Shown piece by piece: positions 22,726-34,719 of a DNA stretch of 64,000 nucleotides. The notes beneath the pieces are model-generated. The model was not told the origin of the DNA and made no database searches. It worked only from the letters and a program-made list of their open reading frames with translations. The position numbers and the translations under genes were made by a program. This DNA is from Macrostomum hystrix. Taxonomy: Eukaryota; Platyhelminthes; Macrostomidae. The DNA lies in assembly GCA_950097015.1 (NCBI GenBank), contig CATNEN010000007.1, positions 7,293,501-7,357,500 of the forward strand, read 5' to 3'. The first letter of the stretch is position 1; the number at the start of each line of letters is the position of its first letter.

Positions 22726-23948
22726 GAGTCGCCTTGTGCTTTATCTTCTGGCCCAGCATTGAATCCAAGCATTTTCTTAGTTTTTTGCCCTGATGCTTAA
22801 TAACTGCCATAAACAGCTGTGAGATGAGATGTGAGATGAGATGAGATGAAATGAAAACATGCATTGTGTTTTCAGCGCAAACACCTGTATATTTACATAT
22901 ATACCCAACTCAGTTGAGCTTAGTAATTCCCACAGCGTTCATTGATATTATTAGTCTAATTTCACGCGGCATCAATTGGATTGTAGGTTGAATATTCAAC
23001 TTGTAGCGCTTCATTAATAGCTGTGCCCATAGCAGCTTTTGTTAACGTGCTTTGTATAGGCGAAAATATTCTTAATGCACTACTTAAACATACACTAACA
23101 GTAGCGAAATGCGCATGTTAATTAAACTGATCATTAAGATTTGTCTCGCCCACTCACTTATCTAAAGTATGGAATTATACGAGTAAAATGCGCAAAAATG
23201 AAAGCGCAATCACTTTTGACGTATGCTAGGCCCGCTTATTGTCTAGTCTGTTTTCTGCTTATCGATACAAACCAATTGCAATACAATTCTACTGAGTCAT
23301 TTTAAACTGTAAATGCGCGCAATGCAAAAAATACAATACAGAGAAACGTTTCAAGTCTGTTTTCTTCCAGACGGCCAACAAATAATAGCAGAGACAGGAC
23401 AGTAAGCCAGCCTCGCAAATATTAGATGTCATAATTGATTCATTATATTCAGCTCATTAAACTGCAAATAGGCTAGACAAAACGTTGATCTGATGATATA
23501 TAATAGATCTAAGGACAATAATGAATGGCATGGGACTTTTGCGAGTCAATGAATTGAAATGTCAATTCAATTAGTGTTTTGATAAACTTAGTGCTTAAAG
23601 TTACACGCAAAACTGTTAATGATTCTGAATTTTGAATAAACCAAAAACGGTGGAGGCACTCAGCAGTGCAGATTTCCAATCAGGCTCATAATAAGAATTT
23701 GCGAAACAGAAGGCTTTGAAAGTAGACAAATAAGGGCCCGAAACCGTACCAATAAAGTGTGAACTCAGAAACGACATATATTAAATTTCGAGACAAAAGT
23801 CATACAACAACAGTGACGGCAGAATTAAAGACTACTAAAAGTTTAGAATTAGAAGTAAAGACTCAACAATAATAATAATTACGCGCCCTGAAGGTTCAGG
23901 CATTCAATTGTTTTTCCATCGCGCCGCAGAAATTGCCATCAAGTGAAT
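22726..23948. other. Convergent intergenic region, Slp to SSR3
   Basis: 3' flanks of two convergent genes. Immediately after the Slp stop is a GAGATGAGATGA simple repeat (about 22820-22850). No exon or mobile element was recognised. Confidence 0.5.
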
Positions 23949-25727
23949 TTAACGCTTGCCAGCGCCGGAGCCGGTGCTGAGAAGAGCTACAAAGCCAGAC
24001 GAGAGCAGCATGGACAGCAAGTAGTTCACCAGATTGGAGCTGGAGCGCAGCAGGAAGAAGGACAGGAACACAACCAGCAGCAGGAAGATGACGTTGTTAA
24101 AGAAGATGGAGAAGGTCGTGGCCTCGTAGTCGGCGACTTCGTTTTTGCGCCACAGTAGCATGTCGTCGCGCTCCTTCTTGCTGACCTTCTTACCCTTGGG
24201 CGCCTCCTGGTTCAACTCCTGGTTGATAGCGTCCTCGCGCACCTGGCTGATGCGGTGCTTGACCACGAATTTAACATTCTTGTAGGCAAAGGCGATCAAG
24301 TAGGAGCAGCCTAGGACCACAGCGATGAATAGTGGTGCATTCTGGTAGGGATCCATCATGTGGATGCGCCAGAACAGCACTGTGTGGATTGGCAAGTGTG
24401 GCTCATTTATAATTATCTCATGGTACACAGCTCTGCTTAGTAAGTGCACTAAATAGGGCAACTTATCCACAATACTAAAAATGATGTGTCTAACAAGCTA
24501 CTAGAACCTACTTTTTATAAATATATATATATAAAGTAATGCAAAGCTAATAGTAATAGGAGTATTACTCAAAGATAAAATATCACCACTAAATTTCGAT
24601 TTAAGCATCAAGACTATTGGTAAAAATTTTGAAATAACTACTAGAGTACAAGATCTCTATTAGAGAAGCTCAATAAAAAAACTATATTAACATTGCTGCA
24701 AATGTCTTTCACTTTTATTTATGTAGCTGTATACAATAACTAACTTTGAAACATTTCTATTTGAAGTCTACAAAAACAAAAGACTAACATTGCCATTATC
24801 TATTTCTAAATTCTTTTAATGGTTTAGATAACTAAATTATATTGCCAAATCAAAAGAGGAGAATTTGTACATATAGAATTACAAGGATTAGTTAAACATT
24901 TATTAAAAGTATCAATTTTTTTATATTAATGAGCATAGCTATATCTTTACAGACTAGCCAGGACTTGTTAAGAACTGTAAATTAAAGACTTTTCTCTCAA
25001 TTTCTAAAAAATAATCACACCTAAAAATAGAACACAGCAACTATATTTTTTAATATATTTTAAATAAGACCTATTAAGAACAACTATTTCATTTATCTTT
25101 CTTTACCAATTATGTTTATTGCCAAAACATGAAAAAGTAATGTCAGAAAGAGTTTATTGATGATTTATGAAATATATACAGATAGCTAACCTAATTGTAT
25201 TATTGAGTTTTACATAGGACAATCATAAATAATATAAGAAGCTTTTATCATTAAAAAATATGATTGAAAAAATACATAATTGTTTAATATAACAGTATGT
25301 AATCATGATAGTTTTGCCCATTTAATTCTTTTTTAAAGATCATACTTTCATACTTTAAAATCTGAGTTTAAGTAAATACTTGAACTCAGGCGAGTTTTTG
25401 AATGATAGGGCAGTGAATTGCAAAAACCAAAAAGAGAGAGAAGAGAAGGGAGTATAACGGGACTATAAGGTAAAGGTCATCAACAATTTTTTATAAAGTC
25501 AATATTATATAATTAATAATTTCGACTAGCTTATGCCAAGCTTACAGTGGAAACACAAACGTACAAGTAAAGTTTATAAATACATAAAATCTCAATAGCT
25601 TACTGATAGGCACGGCGGAGACAATCAGTCCATTGCCATAGAATAGGGCATTCGACTTAGTCGAAAGACTCCTGCTATAATCTTGCAGCAGGATATCCTC
25701 TTGTTTGGATGTAAGTTTCGGGGCCAT
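23949..25727 (-). CDS. SSR3: Translocon-associated protein subunit gamma
   Basis: TRAP-gamma is a multi-pass ER membrane subunit of the TRAP complex, which assists protein translocation at Sec61. Two exons: 25727-25604 and 24379-23949, joined in phase 1 (A + TG), give 184 residues, close to the ~185 of animal SSR3. Diagnostic blocks: [20 protein letters not shown] and SAVPI in exon 1; [46 protein letters not shown] and the last membrane pair in exon 2. The start is the ATG at 25727 (MAPKLTSKQ), as in the family. The donor is GTAAG and the acceptor CACACAG. The intron (24380-25603) is AT-rich and unremarkable. No defect is visible, so this looks like a functional housekeeping gene. Confidence 0.95.
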
Positions 25728-26029
25728 TTCTATATTTTTAACAGGCAACGAAACTAGTGTAAAACTATGAAATTCGTACACGATACCTACTCGTGAATTT
25801 TAGGTCCCCTGGCGATATAAAAGTTCGCAGCCCAACTCAGCAAAATGTAAATTTTTAAACATTGACAATTACAGTTTAACAAAAGAACAGACACTATAGA
25901 CTAAATCAATTTGCAAAAAGTAATAAATCAAGAGGAAAAAAAGAAAAAACTTTTTTCGAAACAATTTATTAACAAAGCACTATAATATTTTGTCGTAAAA
26001 TTAAGTCCAGAGTAAAAAAATCGCAATGA
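25728..26029. other. SSR3 upstream region
   Basis: AT-rich DNA, probable 5' UTR and promoter of SSR3. No element was recognised. Confidence 0.4.
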
Positions 26030-29000
26030 CAGTATCCGTTAGTGTATTTTTCGCGGTAACCGCCTTAAATTTTTTTATAAGAAACGTAGTTTCCCGTCCT
26101 TCTACTCCTAGTGGTCCTTGCATGAATTTTGTTGAAGGCTCGTGCTTGGACTCGTGCTCCGGCAACCCACCAGCCAGTTTAGCCATGGATCGCTGTACCC
26201 AGCCAGCCCGGTGGTATAAGCCAAGGTGTGAGCCTTTTGACTTACTTGACTTAGCTGCAGGGCGGTCCCATTGATGGATACAGCGGGAAGACGATGCCGC
26301 CCATTCCGCTAGTCCCTGAACGACCGACGCACCGCCACGGACGAGGAGTTGGCGTCGCCCAGGGAGGTCCGTCGGAGTCGCTCTCCGCAGCCACGTCGCT
26401 CCCTGGAAGAGGGAGTTCAGCTCTGCGGGTGGCCCGAAGGTAGTGCATGAGCTGATTAAAGTTTTCGGGTTTACATGCTTCCTGGATGGAAGTATGTGGC
26501 CCGAGATAGGTAATTCTGTCCCGCATGAAGGCGGGGCAGATGCTGACAAAATGTTCAGCGGTTTAGTCACCTGAGTTGCAAAAACTACAGGTAGCGTGGT
26601 GCCTGGTGAAGCATCCATGCCCAGCCAGGGTCATGGTGGCCGCTCGGATGTCCTTGCGCGGGAGACGCAGAAGGAGGTTCCGGAGTTTGCGGGAGGGCTG
26701 CGGAACAGCCTCTCTAGAATTGCCTGCAGTTGTTGCAGTTCGCCCAGAGCGAGTAGTGCTGTAGTTTCACCCACGCTTCGTGAGTTGATGACACAGTTTG
26801 GGACTGGAACCAGAGGTTCGGGTCCCCAGGAGGATCCAGCGGCGCCGGCTTTCGCTAGAACGTCAGCCAGCTCGTTGCCCTGAAATCCCTCGTGTCCGGG
26901 CACCCATTTGAGGGTGACCTTGTTGGTGGAGGCCAACATGTTGAGATGCTTGATGCAGTCGAGGACCGTTGCCGAGCCAATGCAGCGACTGCGGATGGCA
27001 TACAGTGCTGCCTGACTCTCAGAGTAGGAGATGATATCCTGAGATATCAGCATGCAGACACCGAAACCGGTGTTTTTTGACTGTTTTGATCCATCAGTGT
27101 AGCAATGAAGTTCACCGCGACTCCAGCTGTCATTGATTTCGTCGCGGGGATCGATGATTACGTCGTAGCCTTGTCTCGCGTTCGGTCTCGAGGCGATGTT
27201 ATCCGTGAGGACATATTGGGCATCGCACTCGTTGAGGATTTTGAGGCAAAGATCGCTGTGAGGGATAATTTTCCTCTTAGCGAATGCTCTCATAAACTTG
27301 AACTTGACGCCCACATCAAGTAGACGCCTAGTCGATTTGGCTGCTTCGCCTCTGGTAAAGATGTCCAGAGGTGGAATATCCAAGTAGGCCGCCATACCAG
27401 CAAAGGGTGTTGATCTGGTGGCGTTGCAGATCAGTCGACATGCCCGTCCCTGGACCGTGTTGAGCAGAATAGCATGACTCTTGACCTGGGTAGTGCTGAC
27501 CCAGATCAAGGAGGCGTAGGTGATGGCGGGTCTCACCACAGAGGTATAGATCCACCAAAGACGCTTTGGGGATAAACCCCAGGAGGTTCCCAGGGCACGC
27601 CGGAGCTGCGCTAGGATCGCAGAAGCACGTTGTGCTTTGGCCTTCACGTGGAAAGACCAGTTGAGTCTGTGGTCGAGCATGACCCCAAGACACCTGGTCC
27701 TTTGAGCGAAGGTGATGTCCTTGCCATAGAGTTGCAGAGGCTTTATGTTCCACCGGATCTTGCTGGTGAACATAATGGCAACAGTTTTAGGCTCTGAAAG
27801 CCTTAAGCCGTTGTCCTCGGCCCAGGTCTCAGCTTTGCCTAGAAACGCTTGCATAAGATCCCTGAGCGTGCTAGGCGACGGTCCCGCAACAATGGCTGTG
27901 ACGTCGTCGGCATACCCGATTTTTTGTACGGGGTCAGGTCTGGAACTGCTCAGGAGAGAGTCGATGACCATGTTCCAGAGGGTGGGAGTAAGGACTCCCC
28001 CTTGGGGGCCGCATTTACGAACCCTGGTAGTGGCAGTCTGCCCAAGCAGATGAGCAGTAACTGTTCGGTTCGAGATCATGTACATAATCCACCGAATAAG
28101 ACACGCGTGAGCTTTACGATCCCGGAGGGTCTTCTCAAACGCCTGGAACAGGACATTGTCGAAGGCCCCTTCGAAGTCGAGAAAAAGAGCAAGGGCATAG
28201 CCGTCACCCAGCACAGCCTGCTCGATGATCTCCACGATCGCATGTAGGGCGCTCTCAGTCGACCTCCCAGTACGGAAGGCATGCTGATTGTCGCTGAGAG
28301 GTGTTGCAGTCAGCTCGGAGGATAGCAGCTGCCAGTGCACCAACCTCTCCATCAGCTTAAGCAGGAAGGAAGCTAAGCTGATCGGCCTGAAGGCCTTAAC
28401 GCTCTGGTAGTCTCCCTTCCCTGGCTTCGAAGACCACCCGAGCATTTGTCCAGCAGCTGGGCACAAACCCTAGCCGGATCGATGCCCGCATGAGGTTGCA
28501 GGTAATACTCTGGAACTTCTGGATCTTCGCCGCCTCGCGAAGGAGGATTGGGTAGATGCCATCAGGTCCTGGAGACTTGAAAGGTTTGAAGGTCCAAACG
28601 GCACGAGCAATTTGGTCTTCATTGATGATGATCGTCGCCAGGATGTCGCCTTCCAGCGAGTGGTTTGGCTCCATGTTGGCTGTGGGAACCGGTGGGAAGA
28701 AACTGCCTAGCATGCGTTGGAGTACTCCCTGCGGTTCTTGGTGAGAGAGCCATCATCATTCTTGATCATGGCTAGCTTGGACATCTTGTCCATAGTAAGC
28801 GCTTTGACAAGCCTTGAGGTAGGCTTGTCTTTGTCCAATTCATCGCAGAATTGTCTCCACTTACTTTCCTTGGCCTTGCGGATCTCGCGTTTGAAGTCCC
28901 TCGAGGCCGAGCGGAAGCTTTCCATGTCCTCCGGCTTACCAGATTTCATGGCTCGACGATGCAGGGTTTTTGCCCTGTGTCGGAGTTTCCCCAACTCCGG

Positions 29001-29325
29001 GTTCCACCACGGCGCTGAGGAATTGCCTTTGTAGGCACGGATAGGGCAGGCAGCTTCGTAGGCCGCAGTAATGCAGCCTGTAAGCTTTTCCGCCGCGCGG
29101 TCCACTTCCTCGCAGTTGATCATAGGAATTTCCTCCATGAGCTCCTGCAGGTGAGACTCTAGGATAGCTGTGTAGGCCGTCCAGTCAGTTGTTACGGATG
29201 TTGCATCTCCAAGTGCAACACCTGGTTCGCTGATTAACACCCGCAATATTGAAAGCTACGAAGCTGTGGTCAGACAAGGATGGTTCGTCGAGCCAGACCC
29301 TCCACCCCTCGATGCTATTGAATAG
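26030..29325 (-). mobile_element. Degenerate 5'-truncated LINE with RT and RNase H (copy B)
   Basis: Non-LTR retrotransposon of the Jockey superfamily, RNase H-bearing group (I/R1/LOA-like; exact clade not settled). Reading from 29325 downward: the last part of the AP-endonuclease (EPSLSDHSFVAF), a linker (SAPWWNPELGKLRHRAK), a frameshift near 28713, RT start (FKSPGPDGIYP), a second frameshift near 28400-28466, RT core (CGPQGGVLTP, GYADDVTAI at about 27905), RNase H (HCYTDGS, WVPGHEGFQGNELAD), then a C-terminal Cys/His knuckle (CSFCNSG, then TAEHFVSICPAF) after another break near 26570. ORF1 and most of the endonuclease are absent, as in usual 5' truncation. The last ~90 bp (about 26037-26120) are shared with nearby SINEs. 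Not functional. Confidence 0.88.
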
Positions 29326-29464
29326 CCGCAGGTCACCGCGGCCTCCAGCAGCGACCAGCAACTAGCAACCAGCAGCGGAGCTGGACTTGCAGCTGGCGAT
29401 CTCGGCAGCCAGCAGGAACAGCCGCCCATCAAAACAGAATCGGCCCCGGCAGCAGCGTGTGGAC

Positions 29465-29765
29465 GATGTTTGTGTTACTATACGAGCTTATCGCCGCCAG
29501 TTTGGCGCGCAGGCCCGCCGCTGCACTGCGCCCTGCAGTGTTGTTTAGTAGTCCTTAAGTTGCTGATGTGTCCAAGACCGCAGTCATTCGGCCTCTTCTA
29601 GCTCCTCCGCAGGTCTTCAAGCGCCTCGTCGAATCTGTCTGCCAGGCCCTAAACTTCTAAATGTAAATGTTTGCCTATATTGACGACGTCTTGGTGGCCA
29701 GCAACAAACCGCAGCAGCACCTGGAGCACCTGCACACGCTTATCCAGCGTAAAACCCCTGGAAAA
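29465..29765 (+). mobile_element. Ty3/gypsy fragments, plus strand
   Basis: Plus-strand translation gives RRQFGAQARRCTAPCS (about 29485-29535), like the linker between the gag zinc knuckle and protease in gypsy elements. Further on, FAYIDDVLVASNKPQQHLEH (about 29667-29727) contains the reverse transcriptase catalytic YIDD. Stops and gaps separate the pieces, so this is a relic. Confidence 0.7.
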
Positions 29766-29880
29766 CCTTACTGACGGAAGCGGCGCTCTTCTCGGGCACT
29801 CAGATATGCGTGGACATGGCGTCAACCAGAATCAGCAGGAAGCCAACCTTCAGAATGTGAGCATTGTCCACCCCCACGGC

Positions 29881-30720
29881 TTAGACTGGGCGGGCCATTT
29901 TGGATACTTTTCGGCCACCAGACACAGTTGCGAAATAGTGCTCGTGATGCCCGTGGTCTCCGCTACAGGACGCGACTGCGTAGTAAGGCAGGAATGACAG
30001 CCGTAGCACACCAATGAGTCGTCTAGAGTGAGCGCGTGACGGATCGCCTTGAATGGTCGAGCAACCCGACCATCGGCTTCCAGTTATTCTTCGAGCGATT
30101 TCCGCTAGCAGCCTGTCGCGTCTTGTTTCCTCTCCCGGCTCAGTGCAGCCGATGACGCTTTCTCCAACCCAATGCACCAGGTGTTGTTGGTTCTCTGCTT
30201 CGAATTGATCGTCCGGGACGTCAGCAGAGTCGAAACGGGACAGTGCATCGGCGTGTGGGATGTCCTCTCCAGGGGCGAACGTACTCAATTGTGAAATCAA
30301 ATTTAATGATCGCCCAGCACAGGGGGTGAGTGTTGGCAACCTTTAGGAGCTGATGCCTTGTTTCGAATAGGAACTCGAGAGGGCGGTTATCCGTTCGCAA
30401 GGTAAATCGCTTGCCCAGTTAGAAACTGACGGGCGCTCACCATTGACCACACAATCGCCAGCGCCTCTTATGTTGGAATATGTTGGATGTTGGAATAGCG
30501 CACTTCTGCATCCATTAAACCCCGACTGAAGTATGGGACGGGGTGGCATTCTTGTGTGAGCAAGGCGGCCACCACCTCACTGGCGTCGGTCTTGAGCGTT
30601 ACCTCCTTAGTCCGGTAGTACGAGCTCGTATGACTGGATTATCGGCCAGAGCTAAGGAGCTTTTTCAGCTAATCGAAGGCCTTTCTTGCGCAGTTGTCCA
30701 GATAAACACTGGACGAATCC
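29881..30720 (-). mobile_element. Ty3/gypsy RNase H-region relic, minus strand
   Basis: Minus-strand pieces in order: LKTDASEVVVAALLTQE, VPYFSRGLMDAEVRYSNI, ALAIVW, then FAPGEDIPHADALSRFD. This is the order of the RT-linked RNase H and connection region of Ty3/gypsy polyproteins. Several stops and frame changes occur. It faces the plus-strand fragments at 29.5-29.8 kb, so at least two copies or a rearranged copy are present. No LTRs were found. Confidence 0.75.
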
Positions 30721-30739
30721 TATCCAATGCTCTTCAAGT

Positions 30740-31282
30740 CTACAACAACAACAAAAATATAGTACGCTGTCAGAGTCTAGTACAGCGTCAAGTCTACGAA
30801 TATTATAAGTAGCCAGTCATTGAGATTGAATCTCTTACTTCATGCGTCACAAACTGATGCACCCGCGAACAATTAAGACAAGTTCATAAAGCACATGTAG
30901 GGCAGCAAAGCTCGCATGCGTTTTACGTAATTTTGAAAAAAAATGTCGTACAATTCTCTCCTATACTATAGAATTTTTTCCGTTTTTCAGTCAAGCACAG
31001 CTACTAACAACTGAAAAAAGTTGACAGTCCTTCATGTGTAGAGCAGTCCTCTTGACTTAAGTCCGGGACTGCTAAAGCAATGCTAAACCGGTACTAAACG
31101 TATAGTCCTTGTTACGAGTCTAAACAAAAAATTTTCTGAAAATCAGTCAATTTGCTATAGTCCTGATTGGTTGAGGGGCGTTTCAGTTATAAAGATTGCA
31201 CAAGTGCAAAAGTTTTCTAAAAAAGGAAGAATCAATTGATCAAGGACAAAAAACTCGGCAATCAACGGTGAAGTTAAAAAAT
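30740..31282. other. Intergenic, 3' of SLC22 gene
   Basis: Includes the probable 3' UTR of the SLC22-type gene. Nothing else was recognised. Confidence 0.4.
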
Positions 31283-33174
31283 TTACGAAGCTGCTGATAT
31301 TGTTACAGATGACTCCAGATAATCAGCGCCTTCTGATCCAAGAGGCTTTCCAATTGAACAGTCAACTTTCTCAATGACGGTGAGGCGACAAGCTTCGTCA
31401 GAAACTAGACCATTGTTGCCGACGGTGAGGCGACAAGCTTCGTCAGGAACTAGACCATTGTTGCCGACGGTGAGGCGACAAGCTTCGTCAGGAACTAGAC
31501 CATTGTTGCCGATTTCGGGCTTATTTTTCATCTCTAGTTCGATTTGTAATCCCTCTGGAAGATGCTGGCCGCTCGTCTCGGTCATCAGAAACGGAGCGGC
31601 AGCGGCAGCAATCAGGGGGAAGCAAGCGAAGACAAGGAAAGGCAGCGGGCGCCACAGACTGTCGAGGGCGGGAACCAACGTGCTGATCAGGGCGCCTGCC
31701 CGTGAAACGGAAGAGCCGCTGCCGACTCCGACGCTGCGCAAGTCGGTGGGAAATACCTCGGTAGCGTACAGGAACGTTAGATCGAAGGCCATGTTGATCC
31801 AGAACTTGCCTGCCAAGGCCATTCCGACTCGCCACGCTGTGAGGTCGGGAAAGTCAGTGAGAACCGCAACTGCGAGCAGGCAAAGGCCGGCCAGACCGAA
31901 GGAGCCCCAGACTCCGGGACGTCGACCGAGTTTCAAGCTGATTAGAGAACACAGTAGACGCGAAGGTGGCTCCACTGCGGCTGAGGACAGCTGGTTGATG
32001 AATATGTCGCCGCCTACACGACCGACGCCCAAGGCGACTCCATAGTACGCCACGGAGACGGCAAAGAAGAGGAACCAGGAGAACAACGTGCGTCGACGAA
32101 GACTCGGCTCCCTCATCAAACGGCGAAAGCTGTCTGCCATGGCTGACTTTGTGACTACGCTGCCTCGCTTTTTTGCCAACAGTGCCTCCGTAGAGAAATC
32201 CGAAGGAAGACGAAGACCTCCTCGACCATTGTTGAGTCGGTCGATGCGTCTCAGAGCTCTGTCAGCTTCACTGAAGCGTCCGACTGAAGCCAGCCAACGA
32301 GGCGACTCGCTCAGCAGACAGAGGCTAAATGAGAAGACCAAGCAGCAGAGTCCGGCGCACAGCAGCTGCTGTTGGTAGGTCCTGAGGAGGTAGGCGATGA
32401 GCACAAAGAGCGCAGTTCCCAATGTACATCCGTGATAGAGGTTCAGAGCCCAGATTTCCCGATGCTTCGCATCTGTGAGTTCCACGGCATAAGCCATGCC
32501 GCAGGCTGTGATGCCGCCGTCTCCGTGTCCGGCGAGAGCCTGGAGCAGACAGTAGAGCCACAGCCAGGGCGCCTGCGAGGCTCCGATCGTAGCAATGCCG
32601 AGGTTGACCTGAGAGATCTGGAAGAAAATTGGCATGCTTCAGTGATGAAGCCTTAAATATCGAGCAGAGCGTTTTTGTCGACTTGATTCACTGACGGCGA
32701 TTTTTTCGTTGTCAGCCAGACTCTGCTCCAGCATGTCTTGTACTTATTTTTCTAATAAACAATTGGCAGCTTCTGTCTCACCTGAATGACCCTCAGCCGG
32801 CCGATCCTGTCCGCCAGTCCTCCGTACACGATGCTGCCGACGAAGAAGCCAAGGAAGTAGCAGGTGGTCGGCAGGCTGGCCAGGAAGGCCCAGTCGCACT
32901 CCAGACCGAATCGAGAGGCGGCCGTCTCGACGAACACAGCAGCGCCGGAGGCACTCGAGTTGTCGGAGCCTGAGCAGTTCGCAGACACCTGCTGGGTGGT
33001 GAACACTGGCGACAGCGTGATGGCTACAGCAAATATAAACGCAGAAATCATCACCAGCAGAGTAAAAACGTTGAAGCGACCGGCTCCTCCGATCCGAGTG
33101 AAAGCAGCGTCTATGTCTTTCAGCTGCTGCTCCTTGATCAGCTCTTCAATAGGCTTCTTTATGCAGCAGGCCAT
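31283..33174 (-). CDS. SLC22-type organic ion transporter (MFS)
   Basis: Major facilitator of the organic cation/anion family, expected in the plasma membrane. Two exons: 33174-32782 and 32617-31283, joined in phase 0 (VIQ|ISQ), give 575 residues, a normal family length. The order is an N-terminal cytoplasmic segment, TM1 (FTLLVMISAFIFAVAITLS), a large extracellular loop with N-glycosylation sequons (NCS, NSS) and cysteines, then the MFS loop GGLADRIGRLRV between TM2 and TM3, and LLSESPRWLASVGRFSEADR after TM6, typical of SLC22. TAT-like FPTDLRSVGVG lies in the second half. The C-terminal tail holds three copies of a 15-residue repeat (GNNGLVPDEACRLTV; DNA 31374-31515). The start ATG gives MACCIKKP. 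Substrate cannot be told from sequence. Confidence 0.85.
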
Positions 33175-33354
33175 GATGGTGAAGACTTTGTTAGACTCCT
33201 GTAAAGTTTTACATAGTTCGAATAACGCTATTTTTCCGAACAGCTGTCAGTCTGAGTCCGTTTCTGAACGCACATTGTGGCTTTTTTGATCACTGCAAGA
33301 TCTTGTTTTTATGAAAACTCAATTTCGGAAACCCATAATCCACAGTGATAGAAT
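33175..33354. other. SLC22 upstream region
   Basis: Short upstream flank of the SLC22-type gene. No element was recognised. Confidence 0.3.
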
Positions 33355-33500
33355 TCACTGCCCGACGATGAGGAAGTCACACCAGAGGTACGCACAGGTG
33401 TGAGTGTGTGCCTGAGTATTTTTGTGCGTTCGTATGCTTAGGGCAGATTTGCCTCCTTGCTGGTTGCGGGTCGACTGCAGCCAAATGATTTGGCGGTGTT
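33355..33500 (+). mobile_element. Diverged SINE body fragment
   Basis: GTACGCACAGGTGTGAGTGT and the following GTGTGCCTGAGTATTTTTGT, with GCCTCCTTGC further on, align in order with the body of the SINE at 8405-8650. The tRNA head is missing or unrecognisable. Confidence 0.55.
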
Positions 33501-33732
33501 ACCACAGTGTGGGGTCCACGGCGGCCTATTTGCTGTTATTATAGCGCGTTAATGTAAGGCATAATATAAGAACATTAATATTTATTGTTCGGACTTATCT
33601 GCATTTGCATGGCTACTATTTTGCTAAAACAGTAAAACAGTAGCCAAGTGCAAGTTGCTAAGTGTTAGTGTTAGTTCTAATTCTGACTTCATCCCATCTT
33701 CTGCTGCGTTTCTGACTGCATTTGTGACTTAC

Positions 33733-33826
33733 ACCATGTTGTACAGAATGTCCCGACGATAGGCCGCCATCGACTGATTCCCGCGCTGCTCAGCTGTCGG
33801 AGCGATGAACTTTTGCTGGTCGTAAA
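33733..33826 (-). repeat. Inverted copy of transposase 3' segment
   Basis: About 90 bp are the near-identical reverse complement of 34410-34500; both encode FIAPTAEQRGNQSMAAYRRD on opposite strands. The arms are about 585 bp apart and enclose the rest of the transposase fragment. Confidence 0.85.
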
Positions 33827-33849
33827 GTAAAGCCGCACGTAACGGAGAA

Positions 33850-34717
33850 ACGATCAGCGTTAAGCTTGATGGAGCTCTGCATACCGCTAAGTTGGCACGA
33901 GATCTCCCTGCAGATCGCAACTCCCCTCGTGTGATAGAATTTCGGAGAGTTTTGCGAGTGGCTTTGTTCTGTCGATGCCGTATCAGGCTATAAGATTTTC
34001 ATCGATGAATTTGGCTTTATTACGTGGATGAGGCGATCAATAGGGCGCTCTCGACGTGGTGAACGCGTATACAGGCAAGTGGCTACTCAGAAAGGACTTC
34101 GAGTTACCGTCTGCTTGGCCATTTGTCCAGGTGTCGGTGTCGTGCACTACCAAATTTATGATAAGGGCATGACTAAAGAGAAGTTTGGTGAGTTCCTGCA
34201 GATCACCGTCGGCAACTTCCAAGCTGCGTTCCCAGTATCGCGTTGTTATGTTGTCGTCGACAACGTAAGTTCTCACAATGATGCCGAAGACTACGAGATT
34301 CCGGCCACCATTCAGGTCAAGCGGCTTCCACCATACAGTCCATTTTTTACTCCTGTGGAGAACTCAATCTCCTGTTGGAAGGCCGCTCTGAAGAGAGAAC
34401 TAGCAGCAGACCAGCAAAATTTCATCGCTCCGACAGCTGAGCAGCGCGGGAATCAGTCGATGGCGGCCTATCGGCGAGACATTCTGTACAACATGGTGGA
34501 CAGAACCATTCGCTGCATCTGTGCGAACAAGTGCACTGAGTGGTTCAACCATGTATTTACATACGTCCTCGCTGCCTTGGTGGACAAGCAATTGATGGTT
34601 AGGTGTCGCATTGAAGTTGACCAACTGACACTGTCTTGTTCCTGTTTTTCATTTTACTCTTTCGTTCGTCGATTTGTTGTGTTTTATTTCTTGAGTCTTT
34701 GTCGAAGTAGAAGATAA
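33850..34717 (+). pseudogene. IS630/Tc1-like DDE transposase, incomplete
   Basis: The translation contains IFIDEFGFITW (first catalytic Asp), VRVTVCLAI-like strand, YVVVDNVSSHND (second Asp) and PPYSPFFTPVENSISCWK (third acidic residue, Glu), the DDE_3 arrangement of IS630/Tc1/mariner-type transposases. From ATG at 34028 the frame is open for 229 codons, but the usual N-terminal DNA-binding part is only hinted at in other frames (33840-33990). The last ~50 residues read past the transposase into flanking sequence. No terminal repeats with flanking TA were identified. Confidence 0.75.
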
Positions 34718-34719
34718 CT

